A stretch of DNA of 64,000 bases from Chryseobacterium paludis (GTDB taxonomy: Bacteria > Bacteroidota > Bacteroidia > Flavobacteriales > Weeksellaceae), in the NCBI RefSeq assembly GCF_025403485.1, contig NZ_CP099966.1, forward strand, positions 1,302,001-1,366,000, in the 5' to 3' direction. A program made the translations under genes and the position numbers. This document shows, piece by piece, positions 17,160 through 26,718 of this stretch. Under the pieces are notes generated by a model. That model saw nothing but the letters and a program-made list of their open reading frames with translations. It did no database searches and was not told where the DNA came from. Positions within the stretch are counted from its first letter, which is position 1. Each line of letters begins with the position of its first letter.

Positions 17160-18500
17160 TTAATTCCCTTGTTTTAAACGGTTAGCCAAAGCTCTCTTAT
17201 TCACATAATAATTTCTAATACCTGTAGAAATTTGCAACGAATAATCTGTCGTTGTATATTCTTCTTCTTTGAATTTTATGACATTGGCACCCGATGGAAC
17301 ATCCATAAAAAACTGATTGAACGATTCAGGAGAATAATTAAGTCTTGTTGTACTTGCTTTAAAATCACCTAAAGGCAGAGTTACGCCTTTGCTACTCACT
17401 GATGCATTCCCATGACACGAAATACATGATGATATTGAATTATCAATAGGCCCGTTTAACCTTCCTCCCAATCCATGATATTTGAGATAAGCTGCTGTTT
17501 TGTCTTTTTTCTCAGAATGTATTAATGAAGCATTAATAAAAGACTCTTTAAGTTCCTCATTAATAAATGCACCATCACGATGTATATCTTTTGTTATCCC
17601 TGAGTCGTTTCCCCAACTTAAACCAACAGGAACCATTCTATCCCAAACCGTTTTCCCTTTACCTGACCCATCATACATAAATGTCCCGTATACCCAACCT
17701 GTTTTTAATGCTCTCTTATCTTTAATTGCAATATCGATCTGAAGCAGTCTAACAGTTCGATCAGTTCTTGTTTTATCTGTACACTCTGCATTAGGATTGT
17801 ATGAATAAATATTAGCTTTCCATTCCAGGGTATTTTTTAGAAAAGGGACTTTACTGAGAGTCCCGTCCGTAAACAACAATTTAAAGCTTACTGTTCCTTC
17901 CGGAAAGTTTGATTTTCCAGGAGCCGGATTCTGGTTGGGAGCAGGCCAAACTTGGCCTATTGTATAGCCTCCCGGAGCGTTATACATTCCTACTGCCCAA
18001 TTTTCCAATTCGATGTCCTGTTGATCGTGTATTTTATATTTTGGTGTGGCAAACTCCCTTGTCAGGCCGTGAATATATTCACGTCCATTTCCTATATATT
18101 CCTTATTCAGGTACTTTCCATCATCATCAAGCCATGGGGCATGGTACCACTTTCTTATTTTATTTTCCTGACCTCTAAAATCAACCTCTCGGTTACCTTC
18201 CAAACAATAATTCAAAACCGTTTGCATGTAGAGCTCGGGTTCTTTTTTGAAGTCGATACTTTGCCATGGATAATTTTCTACAACCAATGTTTTTGGATAA
18301 TCCTGGCTAAGCTCAAACGTTTTCATTCCCGATGGGGGAGTATAATTTGCATTATAGCTAGGAAACAAAGATTGAGTATAGGTGATCTTTTTCGTTGTGG
18401 AAATACCTTTGGATGGATTAATATTTTGGATGGATTGTTTGCAGCTGAATAAAATAATAAGCAGTATTAAAGTGCTTAAAAAGCTAAATTTTTGTTTCAT
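17160..18500 (-). CDS. Lipoprotein with one c-type haem motif, function unknown
   Basis: 446 residues. The signal peptide ends LIILFSC with Cys20 as the lipobox cysteine. A single CxxCH haem-attachment motif lies in the C-terminal part (ISSCISCHGNAS, about residue 357). The rest is rich in Trp and Tyr, with segments such as YNAPGGYTIGQVWPAP and TGWVYGTFMYDGSGKGKTVWDRMVPVGLSWGND. I do not recognise a named family beyond cytochrome c-like secreted proteins. It would sit in the periplasm or on the outer membrane. The gene is isolated, and both flanks consist of repeats that share sequence with each other. A role in electron transfer or oxidation is possible but not shown. Confidence 0.7.
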   Translation of the reverse strand: MKQKFSFLSTLILLIILFSCKQSIQNINPSKGISTTKKITYTQSLFPSYNANYTPPSGMKTFELSQDYPKTLVVENYPWQSIDFKKEPELYMQTVLNYCLEGNREVDFRGQENKIRKWYHAPWLDDDGKYLNKEYIGNGREYIHGLTREFATPKYKIHDQQDIELENWAVGMYNAPGGYTIGQVWPAPNQNPAPGKSNFPEGTVSFKLLFTDGTLSKVPFLKNTLEWKANIYSYNPNAECTDKTRTDRTVRLLQIDIAIKDKRALKTGWVYGTFMYDGSGKGKTVWDRMVPVGLSWGNDSGITKDIHRDGAFINEELKESFINASLIHSEKKDKTAAYLKYHGLGGRLNGPIDNSISSCISCHGNASVSSKGVTLPLGDFKASTTRLNYSPESFNQFFMDVPSGANVIKFKEEEYTTTDYSLQISTGIRNYYVNKRALANRLKQGN

Positions 18501-18661
18501 ATATAGTTTGATTTTAAATTCAAATCCTTCTATAACACAGTTTTATAAATCTTTATTCCATTATGAAAAATACATCTTTTTAAAATGAAAAAATGCAACG
18601 ACCAGGTTAAGTTTATCGAAAAACAGTTAAACGAAGGCAATAAACTTTTAAGGGTATCATG

Positions 18662-18800
18662 TTTTTAAAACGCAAAAGTCGCAAAAGTTTTTTGAGACAC
18701 TTTACAAAACGTAAGAAAGTGTAAAATCTACTGCACAATAAAGAACACATAAACAGAAAATCAAAGATTTTCAAAAAGACTTAAGTATTCTTCCTATACA
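18662..18800. repeat. Diverged second copy of the intergenic repeat
   Basis: This gap between the haem lipoprotein and the Rrf2 gene contains GCAAAAGTCGCAAAAG, close to the ACAAAAGTCACAAAAG stretch at 16800-16815. It also has the palindrome GAAAATC-AAA-GATTTTC at 18756-18772, identical to that at 16891-16907 and likewise followed by a run of A and a CT-AAG-like tract. The two copies flank the lipoprotein gene in the same orientation. The terminal inverted repeats of the left element are not seen here. Confidence 0.5.
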
Positions 18801-18866
18801 ACAAGAACACGCCCAATCTGAAAAACATTTCAATAATAAAAGAAAATGTTATAACTTGCGTCTATT

Positions 18867-19283
18867 ATGATGTCCAAACGTTGCAAATATGCTTTAAAAG
18901 CAATGGTCAGATTAGCAAGAAATTACAATCAAGGCTTTTTGTCTACATCTATTATTGCACAAGATGAACATATTCCAAGAAAATTTTTAGAGCAAATTCT
19001 TTTAGAGTTAAAGAGAGTAAAACTTGTTAATAGCAAACAGGGTAAAGCAGGTGGATATTACTTACTTAAATCCCCTGACGATGTTTCTTTAGCTGACATT
19101 TATAGAATCTTTGATGGTCCTATAGCATTGGCTCCGTGTGTATCCTTAAACTTCTATGAACCATGTGATGATTGTGTGGATGAGGAAACCTGTTACCTTA
19201 GAAAAGAATTTATTATCGTTAGGGAAAAAACCAGGAAAAGCATGATGGAGGCCACTCTGACTTCGTTTATGAAAAAAAATTAG
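18867..19283 (+). CDS. Rrf2 family transcriptional regulator
   Basis: 138 residues. The N-terminal winged helix (MSKRCKYALKAMVRLA ... IPRKFLEQILLELKRVKLVNSKQGKAGGYYL) is the Rrf2 signature. Four cysteines cluster in the wing-to-dimer helix region: Cys91, Cys100, Cys103 and Cys109. IscR carries three there for an Fe-S cluster, while CymR, the cysteine regulator, lacks them. The gene directly precedes the sulfate reduction genes on the same strand, with its own gap and a palindrome ahead of cysH, so it probably senses sulfur or Fe-S status and controls that operon. The ligand is inferred. The start may be Met1 or Met2. Confidence 0.9.
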   Translation: MMSKRCKYALKAMVRLARNYNQGFLSTSIIAQDEHIPRKFLEQILLELKRVKLVNSKQGKAGGYYLLKSPDDVSLADIYRIFDGPIALAPCVSLNFYEPCDDCVDEETCYLRKEFIIVREKTRKSMMEATLTSFMKKN

Positions 19284-19300
19284 TTTTTTTTAATTTTAAA

Positions 19301-19341
19301 TCCTACTAATTTGGTAGGACTAATAGGATTATATATATTTG
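19301..19341 (+). promoter_or_regulatory. cysH promoter with overlapping palindromic operator
   Basis: A full Bacteroidota promoter: TTG at 19311-19313, 20 bp spacer, TATATTTG at 19334-19341, and the cysH ATG 21 bp further. The inverted repeat TCCTACTAATTTGGTAGGA (19301-19319, 6-bp arms) covers the -33 element, followed by a partial copy, CTAATAGGA. This suits repression or sulfur-dependent control by the Rrf2 protein encoded just upstream. Confidence 0.7.
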
Positions 19342-19362
19342 CAGGAATAATTTCAATCCCAA

Positions 19363-20076
19363 ATGGAAAATAATCTTAAAAAAGAATTCGAAGAACTGCT
19401 TGAAAAAGCATCTGACAATACGATTAACACAGACTTTCTACAAGTAGTTGTAGAAAAGTTTCCGGGTAAGGTCATTTTTTCCACCAGCTTTAGTTATGAA
19501 GATCAAATTGTAACTCACTTGATCAAAAATCTAGACGTGGATATTTTCACATTGGATACAGGAAGACTTTTTGAACAAACTTATGAAACCTGGACAGCCA
19601 GCAGAGCTTTTTTTAAAAAAGAAATCAAAGCCTATTATCCCGACACAGAGGAAATAAGAGAGTTTGTTTCTCAAAACGGACCCGATTCTTTCTATCAATC
19701 CGTGGAGCAGAGGAAAGCATGTTGCACAATCCGCAAAGTACATCCTCTGAAAAAAGCATTGCAGGGATACAAAGTTTGGATCACTGGTTTAAGATCAGAA
19801 CATTCTACCAACAGACAGAATATGCCACAATTGGAGTGGGATGAGGACAACCAGATCATCAAATTTCATCCATTGCTTCACTGGACTTCAGAGCAGGTTT
19901 TAGAATATGTTCAAATGTATCATTTACCGTATAATTATTTACATAAAAAAGGATTTGTCAGTATTGGATGCGAGCCTTGTACAAGGGCAATAAAAGAAGG
20001 AGAAGATTTCAGAGCGGGCCGCTGGTGGTGGGAAGACGCGAATAAAAAAGAATGCGGACTACATATTCATAAATAA
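19363..20076 (+). CDS. cysH: Assimilatory APS reductase (phosphoadenylyl/adenylyl-sulfate reductase)
   Basis: 237 residues. Cys120-Cys121 and Cys203-x-x-Cys206 form the CC...CxxC set that binds a [4Fe-4S] cluster in APS-type enzymes, and the catalytic Cys231 is in KECGLH at the C-terminus. PAPS-specific enzymes lack the cluster cysteines, so adenylyl sulfate is the likely substrate; the absence of an APS kinase gene nearby agrees. The FSTSFSYEDQIV segment is the nucleotide-binding start. It reduces APS to sulfite with thioredoxin. It is the first structural gene of the sulfate operon. Confidence 0.95.
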   Translation: MENNLKKEFEELLEKASDNTINTDFLQVVVEKFPGKVIFSTSFSYEDQIVTHLIKNLDVDIFTLDTGRLFEQTYETWTASRAFFKKEIKAYYPDTEEIREFVSQNGPDSFYQSVEQRKACCTIRKVHPLKKALQGYKVWITGLRSEHSTNRQNMPQLEWDEDNQIIKFHPLLHWTSEQVLEYVQMYHLPYNYLHKKGFVSIGCEPCTRAIKEGEDFRAGRWWWEDANKKECGLHIHK

Positions 20077-20086
20077 AAAAGAAAAC

Positions 20087-20995
20087 ATGTCAATATATCA
20101 TTTAAATTACCTGGATCAATTAGAATCCGAATCGATTTACATCTTACGGGAAGTAGCAGGACAATTTGAACGCCCTGCCTTATTATTCAGTGGTGGAAAA
20201 GACAGTATTGTTCTGGCTCATCTGGCTTCAAAAGCATTCCGCCATGGAAAAATCCCTTTCACATTTGTTCATGTGGATACCGGGCATAATTTTCCGGAAG
20301 TTTTAAGCTTCAGAGATCAGCTGGTTAACGAACTTGACGTCAATCTTGTCGTGCGTAAAGTTGAGGATACGATCAGGAAAAAAGGCTTAACAGAACCTAA
20401 AGGTAAATTTCCCAGCAGAAACTGGCTACAGACTTATACGCTACTCGATACGATAGAAGAATTTGAGTTCGATGCCTGTATAGGAGGTGCCCGCAGGGAT
20501 GAGGAAAAAGCCCGTGCAAAAGAAAGAATTTTTTCTGTTCGCGATGAATTTGGACAATGGGATCCTAAGCTTCAACGTCCTGAGCTTTGGAATATTTTCA
20601 ATGGAAAAGTGCAGAAGGGAGAGAATGTAAGGGTTTTTCCCATAAGCAACTGGACTGAACTTGACATCTGGAACTATATCCGCAGAGAAAAAATTGCACT
20701 GCCTTCCATTTACTTTTCGCATGATAGGGAAGTGGTCGACCTCAATGGTCAGTGGATTGCCAATTCTGAACATGCTTCGTTAGAAATTCATGATTTTGTC
20801 ACTACAAAAAAGATACGCTACCGTACAGTGGGAGATATGACCTGTACTGCCGCCGTTGAATCTTATGCTTCAACAATAGATGGAGTCATCGAAGAAATTG
20901 TGGCAACAAGGATTTCCGAACGTGGAGAAACCAGAATTGATGACAGGGTAACGGAAGCTGCAATGGAAGACCGGAAAAAAGGAGGCTATTTTTAA
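20087..20995 (+). CDS. cysD: Sulfate adenylyltransferase subunit 2
   Basis: 302 residues, full length for CysD. The PP-loop SGGKDS lies at 35-40 (LLFSGGKDSIVLAHLA), with FTFVHVDTGHNFPEV after it and the conserved GGARRDEEKARAKERIFS and RVFPISNWTELDIWNYI segments. Together with CysN it makes APS from ATP and sulfate. It starts 10 bp after cysH. Its C-terminal RKKGGYF is the usual ending. Confidence 0.96.
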   Translation: MSIYHLNYLDQLESESIYILREVAGQFERPALLFSGGKDSIVLAHLASKAFRHGKIPFTFVHVDTGHNFPEVLSFRDQLVNELDVNLVVRKVEDTIRKKGLTEPKGKFPSRNWLQTYTLLDTIEEFEFDACIGGARRDEEKARAKERIFSVRDEFGQWDPKLQRPELWNIFNGKVQKGENVRVFPISNWTELDIWNYIRREKIALPSIYFSHDREVVDLNGQWIANSEHASLEIHDFVTTKKIRYRTVGDMTCTAAVESYASTIDGVIEEIVATRISERGETRIDDRVTEAAMEDRKKGGYF

Positions 20996-21014
20996 TAAGT
21001 AATGAATCATAAGC

Positions 21015-21053
21015 AATGAGTAATTAAAATGGAAGCCGATCATATTACTCATT
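21015..21053. repeat. Inverted repeat in the cysD-cysN gap
   Basis: AATGAGTAAT (21015-21024) and ATTACTCATT (21044-21053) form a hairpin, followed by loose repeats of CATAACTCAT. This sort of low-complexity stem is common between flavobacterial genes. It may set mRNA stability within the operon; there is no T-run, so termination is unlikely. Confidence 0.45.
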
Positions 21054-21107
21054 ACCCATTATTTATTGCTCATAACTCATGTTTTACAACTCATAACTCA
21101 AAAACGA

Positions 21108-22346
21108 ATGGATATTTTAAGATTTATAACAGCAGGAAGCGTAGATGACGGTAAAAGTACCCTTATCGGAAGACTGCTGTACGATAGCAAAAGTATTTTA
21201 CAGGATCAGCTGGAAGTACTTGAGAAACATTCTAAGAATAAAAACGAAGACGGGGTAGACCTAGCTCTTTTAACCGACGGTTTACGTGCTGAAAGAGAGC
21301 AGGGAATTACCATTGATGTTGCTTACAGATACTTTTCAACCGCCAAAAGGAAATTTATTATCGCTGACGCTCCCGGCCATGTACAATATACCCGTAATAT
21401 GATTACAGGAGCTTCTAACTCTGATCTGATGGTCATTCTTATTGATGCCCGAAAAGGAGTGATCGAACAAACGAGAAGACACTCTATTATAGCCTCATTG
21501 CTTAAACTGAAAAAAGTAGCGGTAACCATTAATAAAATGGATATGGTTGATTATTCACAGGAAGTATTTGAAACGATAAAAGCTGATTATTCAAAAATTG
21601 CAGATAGTCTTGGTTTAAAAGATGTGAGCTATTTCCCCATCTCTGCGCTTAAAGGGGATAATATTGTTTCCCTGTCATCTAAGACAGACTGGTATGAAGG
21701 AAATACTCTTTTAGACTATCTAGAACAGGTAACCCTTCATGACGAATTAAATAGTGGAAGCCGCTTCCAGGTTCAATATGTGATCCGACCTCAAACAGAA
21801 GAATTACATGATTACAGAGGATATGCAGGACAGATATTAAGTGGTCAGTTCAGGAAAGGGGATAAAATTCATATTCTTCCAGCAGGTTCAACCAGTGAAA
21901 TTGCTAAAATCGAGATCAATGGAATTGAAAGCAATGAAGCATTTGAAGGGCAGCCCGCGGTAATTCATATAACAGAAGATCTGGATATCAGTAGAGGCGA
22001 TCTATTTGCGACAGGAGAACAGCTTCCCATTATCGAAAAAGATCTTGAAGTTCTTTTATGCTGGCTTGATGTAAAATCATTACAACCAGGCAATAAGTAT
22101 TTGCTACAGCAAAACAGCAGGTTAGTAAAAACAGTAGTAAAGACAGTAGATTATAAGATCAATGTCAATACACTCATACAGGAAAAAGCTGAAGGTGAGA
22201 TCAAACTGAATGAAATCGTTAAAGTTACCCTAAGAACAGCACAGCCTCTGGTTTACGATAGTTTTATAGATAATAAAAGAACAGGATCTGCAATTTTGGT
22301 GGATGAAACCTCCAATTCAACTGTTGCAGCATGTATAATTCAATAA
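21108..22346 (+). CDS. cysN: Sulfate adenylyltransferase subunit 1 (GTPase)
   Basis: 412 residues from MDILRFITAGSVDDGKS; an upstream in-frame ATG at 21066 lies in the repeat-rich gap and precedes the conserved start, so I reject it. The P-loop GSVDDGKS is residues 10-17, the switch region holds GITIDVAYRYF, G3 is DAPGH and G4 is NKMD. An EF-Tu-like domain pair follows. CysN hydrolyses GTP to drive APS synthesis with CysD. There is no fused CysC (APS kinase) domain, which fits the APS-type CysH. Confidence 0.95.
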   Translation: MDILRFITAGSVDDGKSTLIGRLLYDSKSILQDQLEVLEKHSKNKNEDGVDLALLTDGLRAEREQGITIDVAYRYFSTAKRKFIIADAPGHVQYTRNMITGASNSDLMVILIDARKGVIEQTRRHSIIASLLKLKKVAVTINKMDMVDYSQEVFETIKADYSKIADSLGLKDVSYFPISALKGDNIVSLSSKTDWYEGNTLLDYLEQVTLHDELNSGSRFQVQYVIRPQTEELHDYRGYAGQILSGQFRKGDKIHILPAGSTSEIAKIEINGIESNEAFEGQPAVIHITEDLDISRGDLFATGEQLPIIEKDLEVLLCWLDVKSLQPGNKYLLQQNSRLVKTVVKTVDYKINVNTLIQEKAEGEIKLNEIVKVTLRTAQPLVYDSFIDNKRTGSAILVDETSNSTVAACIIQ

Positions 22347-22349
22347 AAA

Positions 22350-23180
22350 ATGGCAGTATACAATAACTTAATTGACAAAATCCGTAATAACAAACAAAGT
22401 AATAGTCACATTTCTTTTGATAAATCAAAGGCTAAAAATTTTGTTAAGCATTTGTACGAAGTACTTTTTATTTCTGAGAGAGAAGATATAGCAGATCAGT
22501 TGGAAGAAAATTTCGCCAAACTGTATGGCAGCCTTTTTTGTCTGATCAACAGCATAACTGATGATGAAGAAATTACTGAAGTACAAACAGACCGTTTTTT
22601 TGAGGCTTTGCCTGAAATATATGATCAACTGATTCAGGACGCTCAATCTATTTTGGAATTTGATCCTGCAGCAGATTCTCTGGAAGAAATACTTCTTGCT
22701 TACCCGGGATATTTTGCAACCTATGTTTATCGTATTTCCCATCAGTTTTGGAATCAGGAATTAAAAATATTGCCTCGTGTCATTTCAGAATATGCACATA
22801 GCAAAACAGGAATCGACATTCATCCGGGAGCGGTGATCGGAGCGTATTTTTTCATCGATCATGGAACCGGGATCGTCATTGGAGAGACCGCTGTCATTGG
22901 AAATCACGTTAAACTTTATCAGGGCGTAACCCTTGGAGCTTTGAATGTTTCCAAAGAAAAAGCCAACAAAAAAAGGCATCCTAATATCGAAGACCACGTC
23001 ATTATTTATTCAGGAGCGACCATTTTAGGAGGAAATACAACCATAGGCAAAGAAAGTATCATCGGCGGTAATGTATGGATAACGCAAGATGTTCCTTCCA
23101 ACTCCTTGGTTTATAATAAAAGTGAAATAAGAATAAAGGATAATAACATGTTGCCGGAGTCACTCAACTTCGTCATTTAA
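22350..23180 (+). CDS. Serine O-acetyltransferase
   Basis: 276 residues. The C-terminal half is a left-handed beta-helix of hexapeptide repeats: [44 protein letters not shown], with the catalytic Asp-His dyad in FIDHGTG. The N-terminal helical half is of the CysE/EpsC type. It acetylates L-serine with acetyl-CoA to give O-acetylserine, the carbon skeleton for cysteine. It starts 3 bp after cysN and is followed after 25 bp by cysteine synthase. Confidence 0.93.
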   Translation: MAVYNNLIDKIRNNKQSNSHISFDKSKAKNFVKHLYEVLFISEREDIADQLEENFAKLYGSLFCLINSITDDEEITEVQTDRFFEALPEIYDQLIQDAQSILEFDPAADSLEEILLAYPGYFATYVYRISHQFWNQELKILPRVISEYAHSKTGIDIHPGAVIGAYFFIDHGTGIVIGETAVIGNHVKLYQGVTLGALNVSKEKANKKRHPNIEDHVIIYSGATILGGNTTIGKESIIGGNVWITQDVPSNSLVYNKSEIRIKDNNMLPESLNFVI

Positions 23181-23205
23181 AATAGAAAATAAAAATTGTA
23201 TTGGT

Positions 23206-24117
23206 ATGAAATTTCAGAACGCACTAGAAACGATTGGAAATACGCCAGTCGTAAAAATTAACAAACTCTTTGATTCGGAACACGAAGTCTGGATCAAATT
23301 GGAAAAGGTAAATCCAGGTGGAAGCATCAAAGACAGGATTGCCTTAGCCATGATTGAAGATGCAGAAGCTAAAGGATTATTAAACAAAGACAGTACGATT
23401 ATCGAGCCTACCAGCGGAAATACAGGAATAGGACTTGCTTTGGTTGCTGCCATAAAAGGATACAAACTTATTCTCGTAATGCCCGACAGTATGAGTATAG
23501 AACGCCGTAAAATTATGGAAGCTTACGGTGCTGAATTTGTACTGACCCCAAGAGAAAAAGGAATGAAGGGTGCCATTGAAAAGGCTAATGAACTGGCAGA
23601 GGAAATTCAGAATTCATGGATCCCAAAACAATTTGACAACCCTGCTAATGTAAAAGTCCACACCAAAACCACAGCACAGGAAATCATAAAGGATTTTCCA
23701 GACGGTTTGGATTATGTAATCACAGGAGTAGGAACAGGTGGCCACATCACCGGAATTGCAAAGGTTTTAAAACAAAAATACCCCAATATCAAAGTGATCG
23801 CTGTAGAACCCGAATTATCTCCAGTGCTGAGTGGTGGAAGTCCTGCGCCACATCCATTACAAGGTTTAGGAGCTGGATTTGTTCCATCCATATTGGATAT
23901 TACTGTTCTCGATGGTGTCATTACTGTGGGCAAGGAAGAAGCTTTTAAATATACGCTGGATGCAGCAAAAAAAGAGGGCCTCTTTGTTGGAATATCTACC
24001 GGAGCTGCTTTAGCTGCCATTGCTAAGCATCTGCCAGAAATAAAGACTGGATCTAAAATTCTAACCCTCAATTATGATACTGGTGAAAGGTATCTGTCCA
24101 TTGAAGGGCTCTTCTAA
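23206..24117 (+). CDS. cysK: Cysteine synthase (O-acetylserine sulfhydrylase)
   Basis: 303 residues. Lys42 in GGSIKDR binds PLP, the substrate loop TSGNTG spans 69-74, and [10 protein letters not shown] holds the phosphate. The [12 protein letters not shown] stretch matches CysK more than CysM. It condenses O-acetylserine with sulfide from the sulfite reductase encoded downstream to give cysteine. It lies in the middle of the operon. Confidence 0.94.
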   Translation: MKFQNALETIGNTPVVKINKLFDSEHEVWIKLEKVNPGGSIKDRIALAMIEDAEAKGLLNKDSTIIEPTSGNTGIGLALVAAIKGYKLILVMPDSMSIERRKIMEAYGAEFVLTPREKGMKGAIEKANELAEEIQNSWIPKQFDNPANVKVHTKTTAQEIIKDFPDGLDYVITGVGTGGHITGIAKVLKQKYPNIKVIAVEPELSPVLSGGSPAPHPLQGLGAGFVPSILDITVLDGVITVGKEEAFKYTLDAAKKEGLFVGISTGAALAAIAKHLPEIKTGSKILTLNYDTGERYLSIEGLF

Positions 24118-24142
24118 CTTCTTCAACTAACACAGATTTTCA

Positions 24143-24988
24143 ATGAATACACATTTAAAAACACCTAAGGTTTACCTTATCGGTGCAGGACCCGGCAACC
24201 CCGATCTGATCACAGTAAAGGCAGTAAAAGCAATTGCTAAAGCAGATGTTATCTTATGCGATCGTTTGGTAAGCCCTGAGATCTTAGAGACGTATGTAAA
24301 TACATCTACAGAAGTGATCTATGTAGGTAAAGAATGCAGTAAAAATGCATCAACACCTCAATCTCGCATTAATACTTTAATGGTAGACTATGCACGTCAG
24401 AATAAAACGGTTGTAAGGCTAAAAGGGGGAGATGTATCCATATTTTCTAATATTCTCGATGAATTACAAACTTTGAAGGAAAATCATATTCCATACGAAA
24501 TTATTCCGGGGATTACTGCTGCTTTAGGTGCTGCCGCGTATGCAGGAATGCCTCTAACAGCGAGAGGATATGCTACATCTGTTCGATTTTTAACCTATTA
24601 CAAGTCGGAAATTCTTACCGCTGAATATTGGAAAGAACTTGCTGCCACGAACGACACCCTTGTTTTTTATATGTCTAAGGGCAACCTTACTGATCTTGTT
24701 GAGAAGTTTATACACCTGGATATTTCAAAAGAGAAAAAAATTGCAATCATTGAACAGGCTACAACCCCTTATCAAAAGGTATACACTTCTTCTTTCGATG
24801 ATTTTGAAGTAAACTTTTCGGACAAAACCTTTGCCTCGCCTTCACTCGTGGTTATTGGTAAAATAGTCAACCTGCATGAGAAATTTTCATGGCTGAAAAA
24901 TACGGAAGAAGAAGGTCTTTATTTTAAATCAGTCGTGAATGGAAGCTTAGTACCAAAAAATCAAAACTTTTTCGAATATGCTGTCTGA
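24143..24988 (+). CDS. cobA: Uroporphyrinogen-III C-methyltransferase
   Basis: 281 residues. Visible motifs are VYLIGAGPGNPDLITVKAVKAI (SAM-binding start), RLKGGDVSIF, and VIPGITAALGAAAYAGMPLTARG (uroporphyrinogen-binding). The enzyme makes precorrin-2, the first step to siroheme for sulfite reductase. The other steps are supplied by the precorrin-2 dehydrogenase domain at 31657. The 3' end overlaps the next gene by 11 bp, which indicates translational coupling. Confidence 0.94.
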   Translation: MNTHLKTPKVYLIGAGPGNPDLITVKAVKAIAKADVILCDRLVSPEILETYVNTSTEVIYVGKECSKNASTPQSRINTLMVDYARQNKTVVRLKGGDVSIFSNILDELQTLKENHIPYEIIPGITAALGAAAYAGMPLTARGYATSVRFLTYYKSEILTAEYWKELAATNDTLVFYMSKGNLTDLVEKFIHLDISKEKKIAIIEQATTPYQKVYTSSFDDFEVNFSDKTFASPSLVVIGKIVNLHEKFSWLKNTEEEGLYFKSVVNGSLVPKNQNFFEYAV

Positions 24989-26687
24989 AACAAAATTTAA
25001 TATATTAAAACAAATATCAGGTGATTTCTCCAGAGATGAAACCATCTGGGCAAGTGGCTACCTCGCTGGTCTTGTGGCTGATCCTTCAACTTCGGTTCAG
25101 CCACCTCAACAACTGATTCATACAGATCAGATCGCAGTAAAGAAAATTACACTGGCTTATGGTACAGAAACCGGAAACAGCAAGAAACTGGCTACAGGGA
25201 TTGCAGGAATAATTAAGAAAAAAGGGGTTCAGGTTAAGTTAACTGACCTTTCCCAATATAAACCTAAAGACCTGAATAAAGAAGAATTTTTCTTTGTGAT
25301 CATAAGTACACAGGGCGAGGGTGATCCCCCGGTTCTGGCTAAAAAATTCTACGATCATATTCATGAGAATGAAATCGATCTCACTCATCTCAAGTTTGGG
25401 GTTTTGGCATTGGGAGACAGCAGTTATCCTTTGTTTTGTAAAACAGGAGAAGATATAGATTACCGCTTTGAAACATTAGGTGCTCAGCGGATAATCCCAT
25501 TGAAAAAATGTGATATTGATTATGAAGAAGAAGCTGGTAACTGGATAGAACATATCTTTGAAACGGTAAATAAAACCACTCAGAATAGTATAAAAAATAC
25601 TTCGGCACCAAAAACTTCAACAGGCAGAAAAAAATACCATGGAAAGGTTTCAACAATCATCAATCTGAATGATATTACTTCTGAAAAAGAAACCTATCAT
25701 ATAGAAATTGAAACCGAAGAAGCACTGATTTATCATCCAGGGGCAGCTTTGGGTATTTTACCAATCAATTCGAAATCTGTAGTAGAAGAAATTATTGAAC
25801 TGACAGGAATTGATCCTAAAAAACAGATTGAGACATCAAAAGTCACCGCCAATGTAGAGGAACTTCTGTACAAACATCTTAATATAAGTTATTTACTTAA
25901 AACCGTCGTTGCTCAATACGCAAAGATCACAGGCCACTCAATTCCGGAAGTCCGCTTGGGTCTTATCGACCTGCTTCGGATCTATCCGGTGAAAAATGCT
26001 GGCGAATTTGAGCAGGTCATTCCGATCTTAACGGGTCAGTCACCCCGTCTGTATTCTATTTCTTCTTCTTTGGAAGCTCATGGTGAAAATGAGATTCATA
26101 TTACTGTTGCCAAGTCAGAATTCTTACTTGATGATCAGAAACAAAATGGCCTATGCAGTGGATTTCTCAGTGGATTTACGGAAGGAGAAAGTCTTGAATT
26201 TTATATTCAGGAAGCCGGACATTTCAGATTGCCTGAAACAGATAAAGATATCATTATGATTGGGCCGGGAACTGGCATTGCTCCTTTCAGATCATTCCTT
26301 TGGGAGCGCGATGCAATAGGAGCAGAAGGAAGGAACTGGCTATTTTTTGGAGACAGGAATTTCATCTCAGACTTTCTTTATCAGTCAGAAATGATTGATT
26401 TCCTGAAAACAGGAACACTAACCCACCTAGACATGGCATTCTCCAGAGATACAGCCGAAAAAGTATATGTTCAACATAAACTGAAACAAAAAGCTCAGGA
26501 AGTATTCTACTGGCTTGAAGGCGGAGCATCTGTTTATGTATGTGGTACTAAAGAACCGATGAGCGGGGATGTTGAAGACACCCTTTTGAATATTATTCAG
26601 GATCAGGGAAAACGCAGCAAAGAAGAGGCTCTAATTTATCTCGAAGAAATGGAGCTCAATGGCAGATATGCTAAAGATGTTTATTAA
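24978..26687 (+). CDS. cysJ: Sulfite reductase flavoprotein (diflavin reductase)
   Basis: 569 residues. A short leader precedes a flavodoxin domain (about 55-195: YGTETGNSKKLA, STQGEGDPP, ALGDSSYPLFCKTGEDID), then an FAD domain (RLYSISSS, GLCSGFL) and an NADPH domain (IGPGTGIAPFRSFLWERD, FFGDRNF, YVCGTKEPM). The order FMN-FAD-NADPH is that of CysJ, which passes electrons from NADPH to the CysI haemoprotein. It overlaps cobA by 11 bp and precedes cysI by 31 bp. Confidence 0.93.
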   Translation: MLSETKFNILKQISGDFSRDETIWASGYLAGLVADPSTSVQPPQQLIHTDQIAVKKITLAYGTETGNSKKLATGIAGIIKKKGVQVKLTDLSQYKPKDLNKEEFFFVIISTQGEGDPPVLAKKFYDHIHENEIDLTHLKFGVLALGDSSYPLFCKTGEDIDYRFETLGAQRIIPLKKCDIDYEEEAGNWIEHIFETVNKTTQNSIKNTSAPKTSTGRKKYHGKVSTIINLNDITSEKETYHIEIETEEALIYHPGAALGILPINSKSVVEEIIELTGIDPKKQIETSKVTANVEELLYKHLNISYLLKTVVAQYAKITGHSIPEVRLGLIDLLRIYPVKNAGEFEQVIPILTGQSPRLYSISSSLEAHGENEIHITVAKSEFLLDDQKQNGLCSGFLSGFTEGESLEFYIQEAGHFRLPETDKDIIMIGPGTGIAPFRSFLWERDAIGAEGRNWLFFGDRNFISDFLYQSEMIDFLKTGTLTHLDMAFSRDTAEKVYVQHKLKQKAQEVFYWLEGGASVYVCGTKEPMSGDVEDTLLNIIQDQGKRSKEEALIYLEEMELNGRYAKDVY

Positions 26688-26718
26688 ATCAAGTCAGTAA
26701 AATTAAAAGAAAACAGTT

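Noticed and set aside
17952..18452. 166-codon open frame on the plus strand inside the haem lipoprotein gene
   Set aside because: It is antisense to a gene with a good lipobox and haem motif, and its product has no domain or coding character.
23712..24071. 119-codon frame antisense to cysteine synthase
   Set aside because: Mirror of a conserved enzyme; proline- and serine-rich as expected of antisense frames of this codon use.
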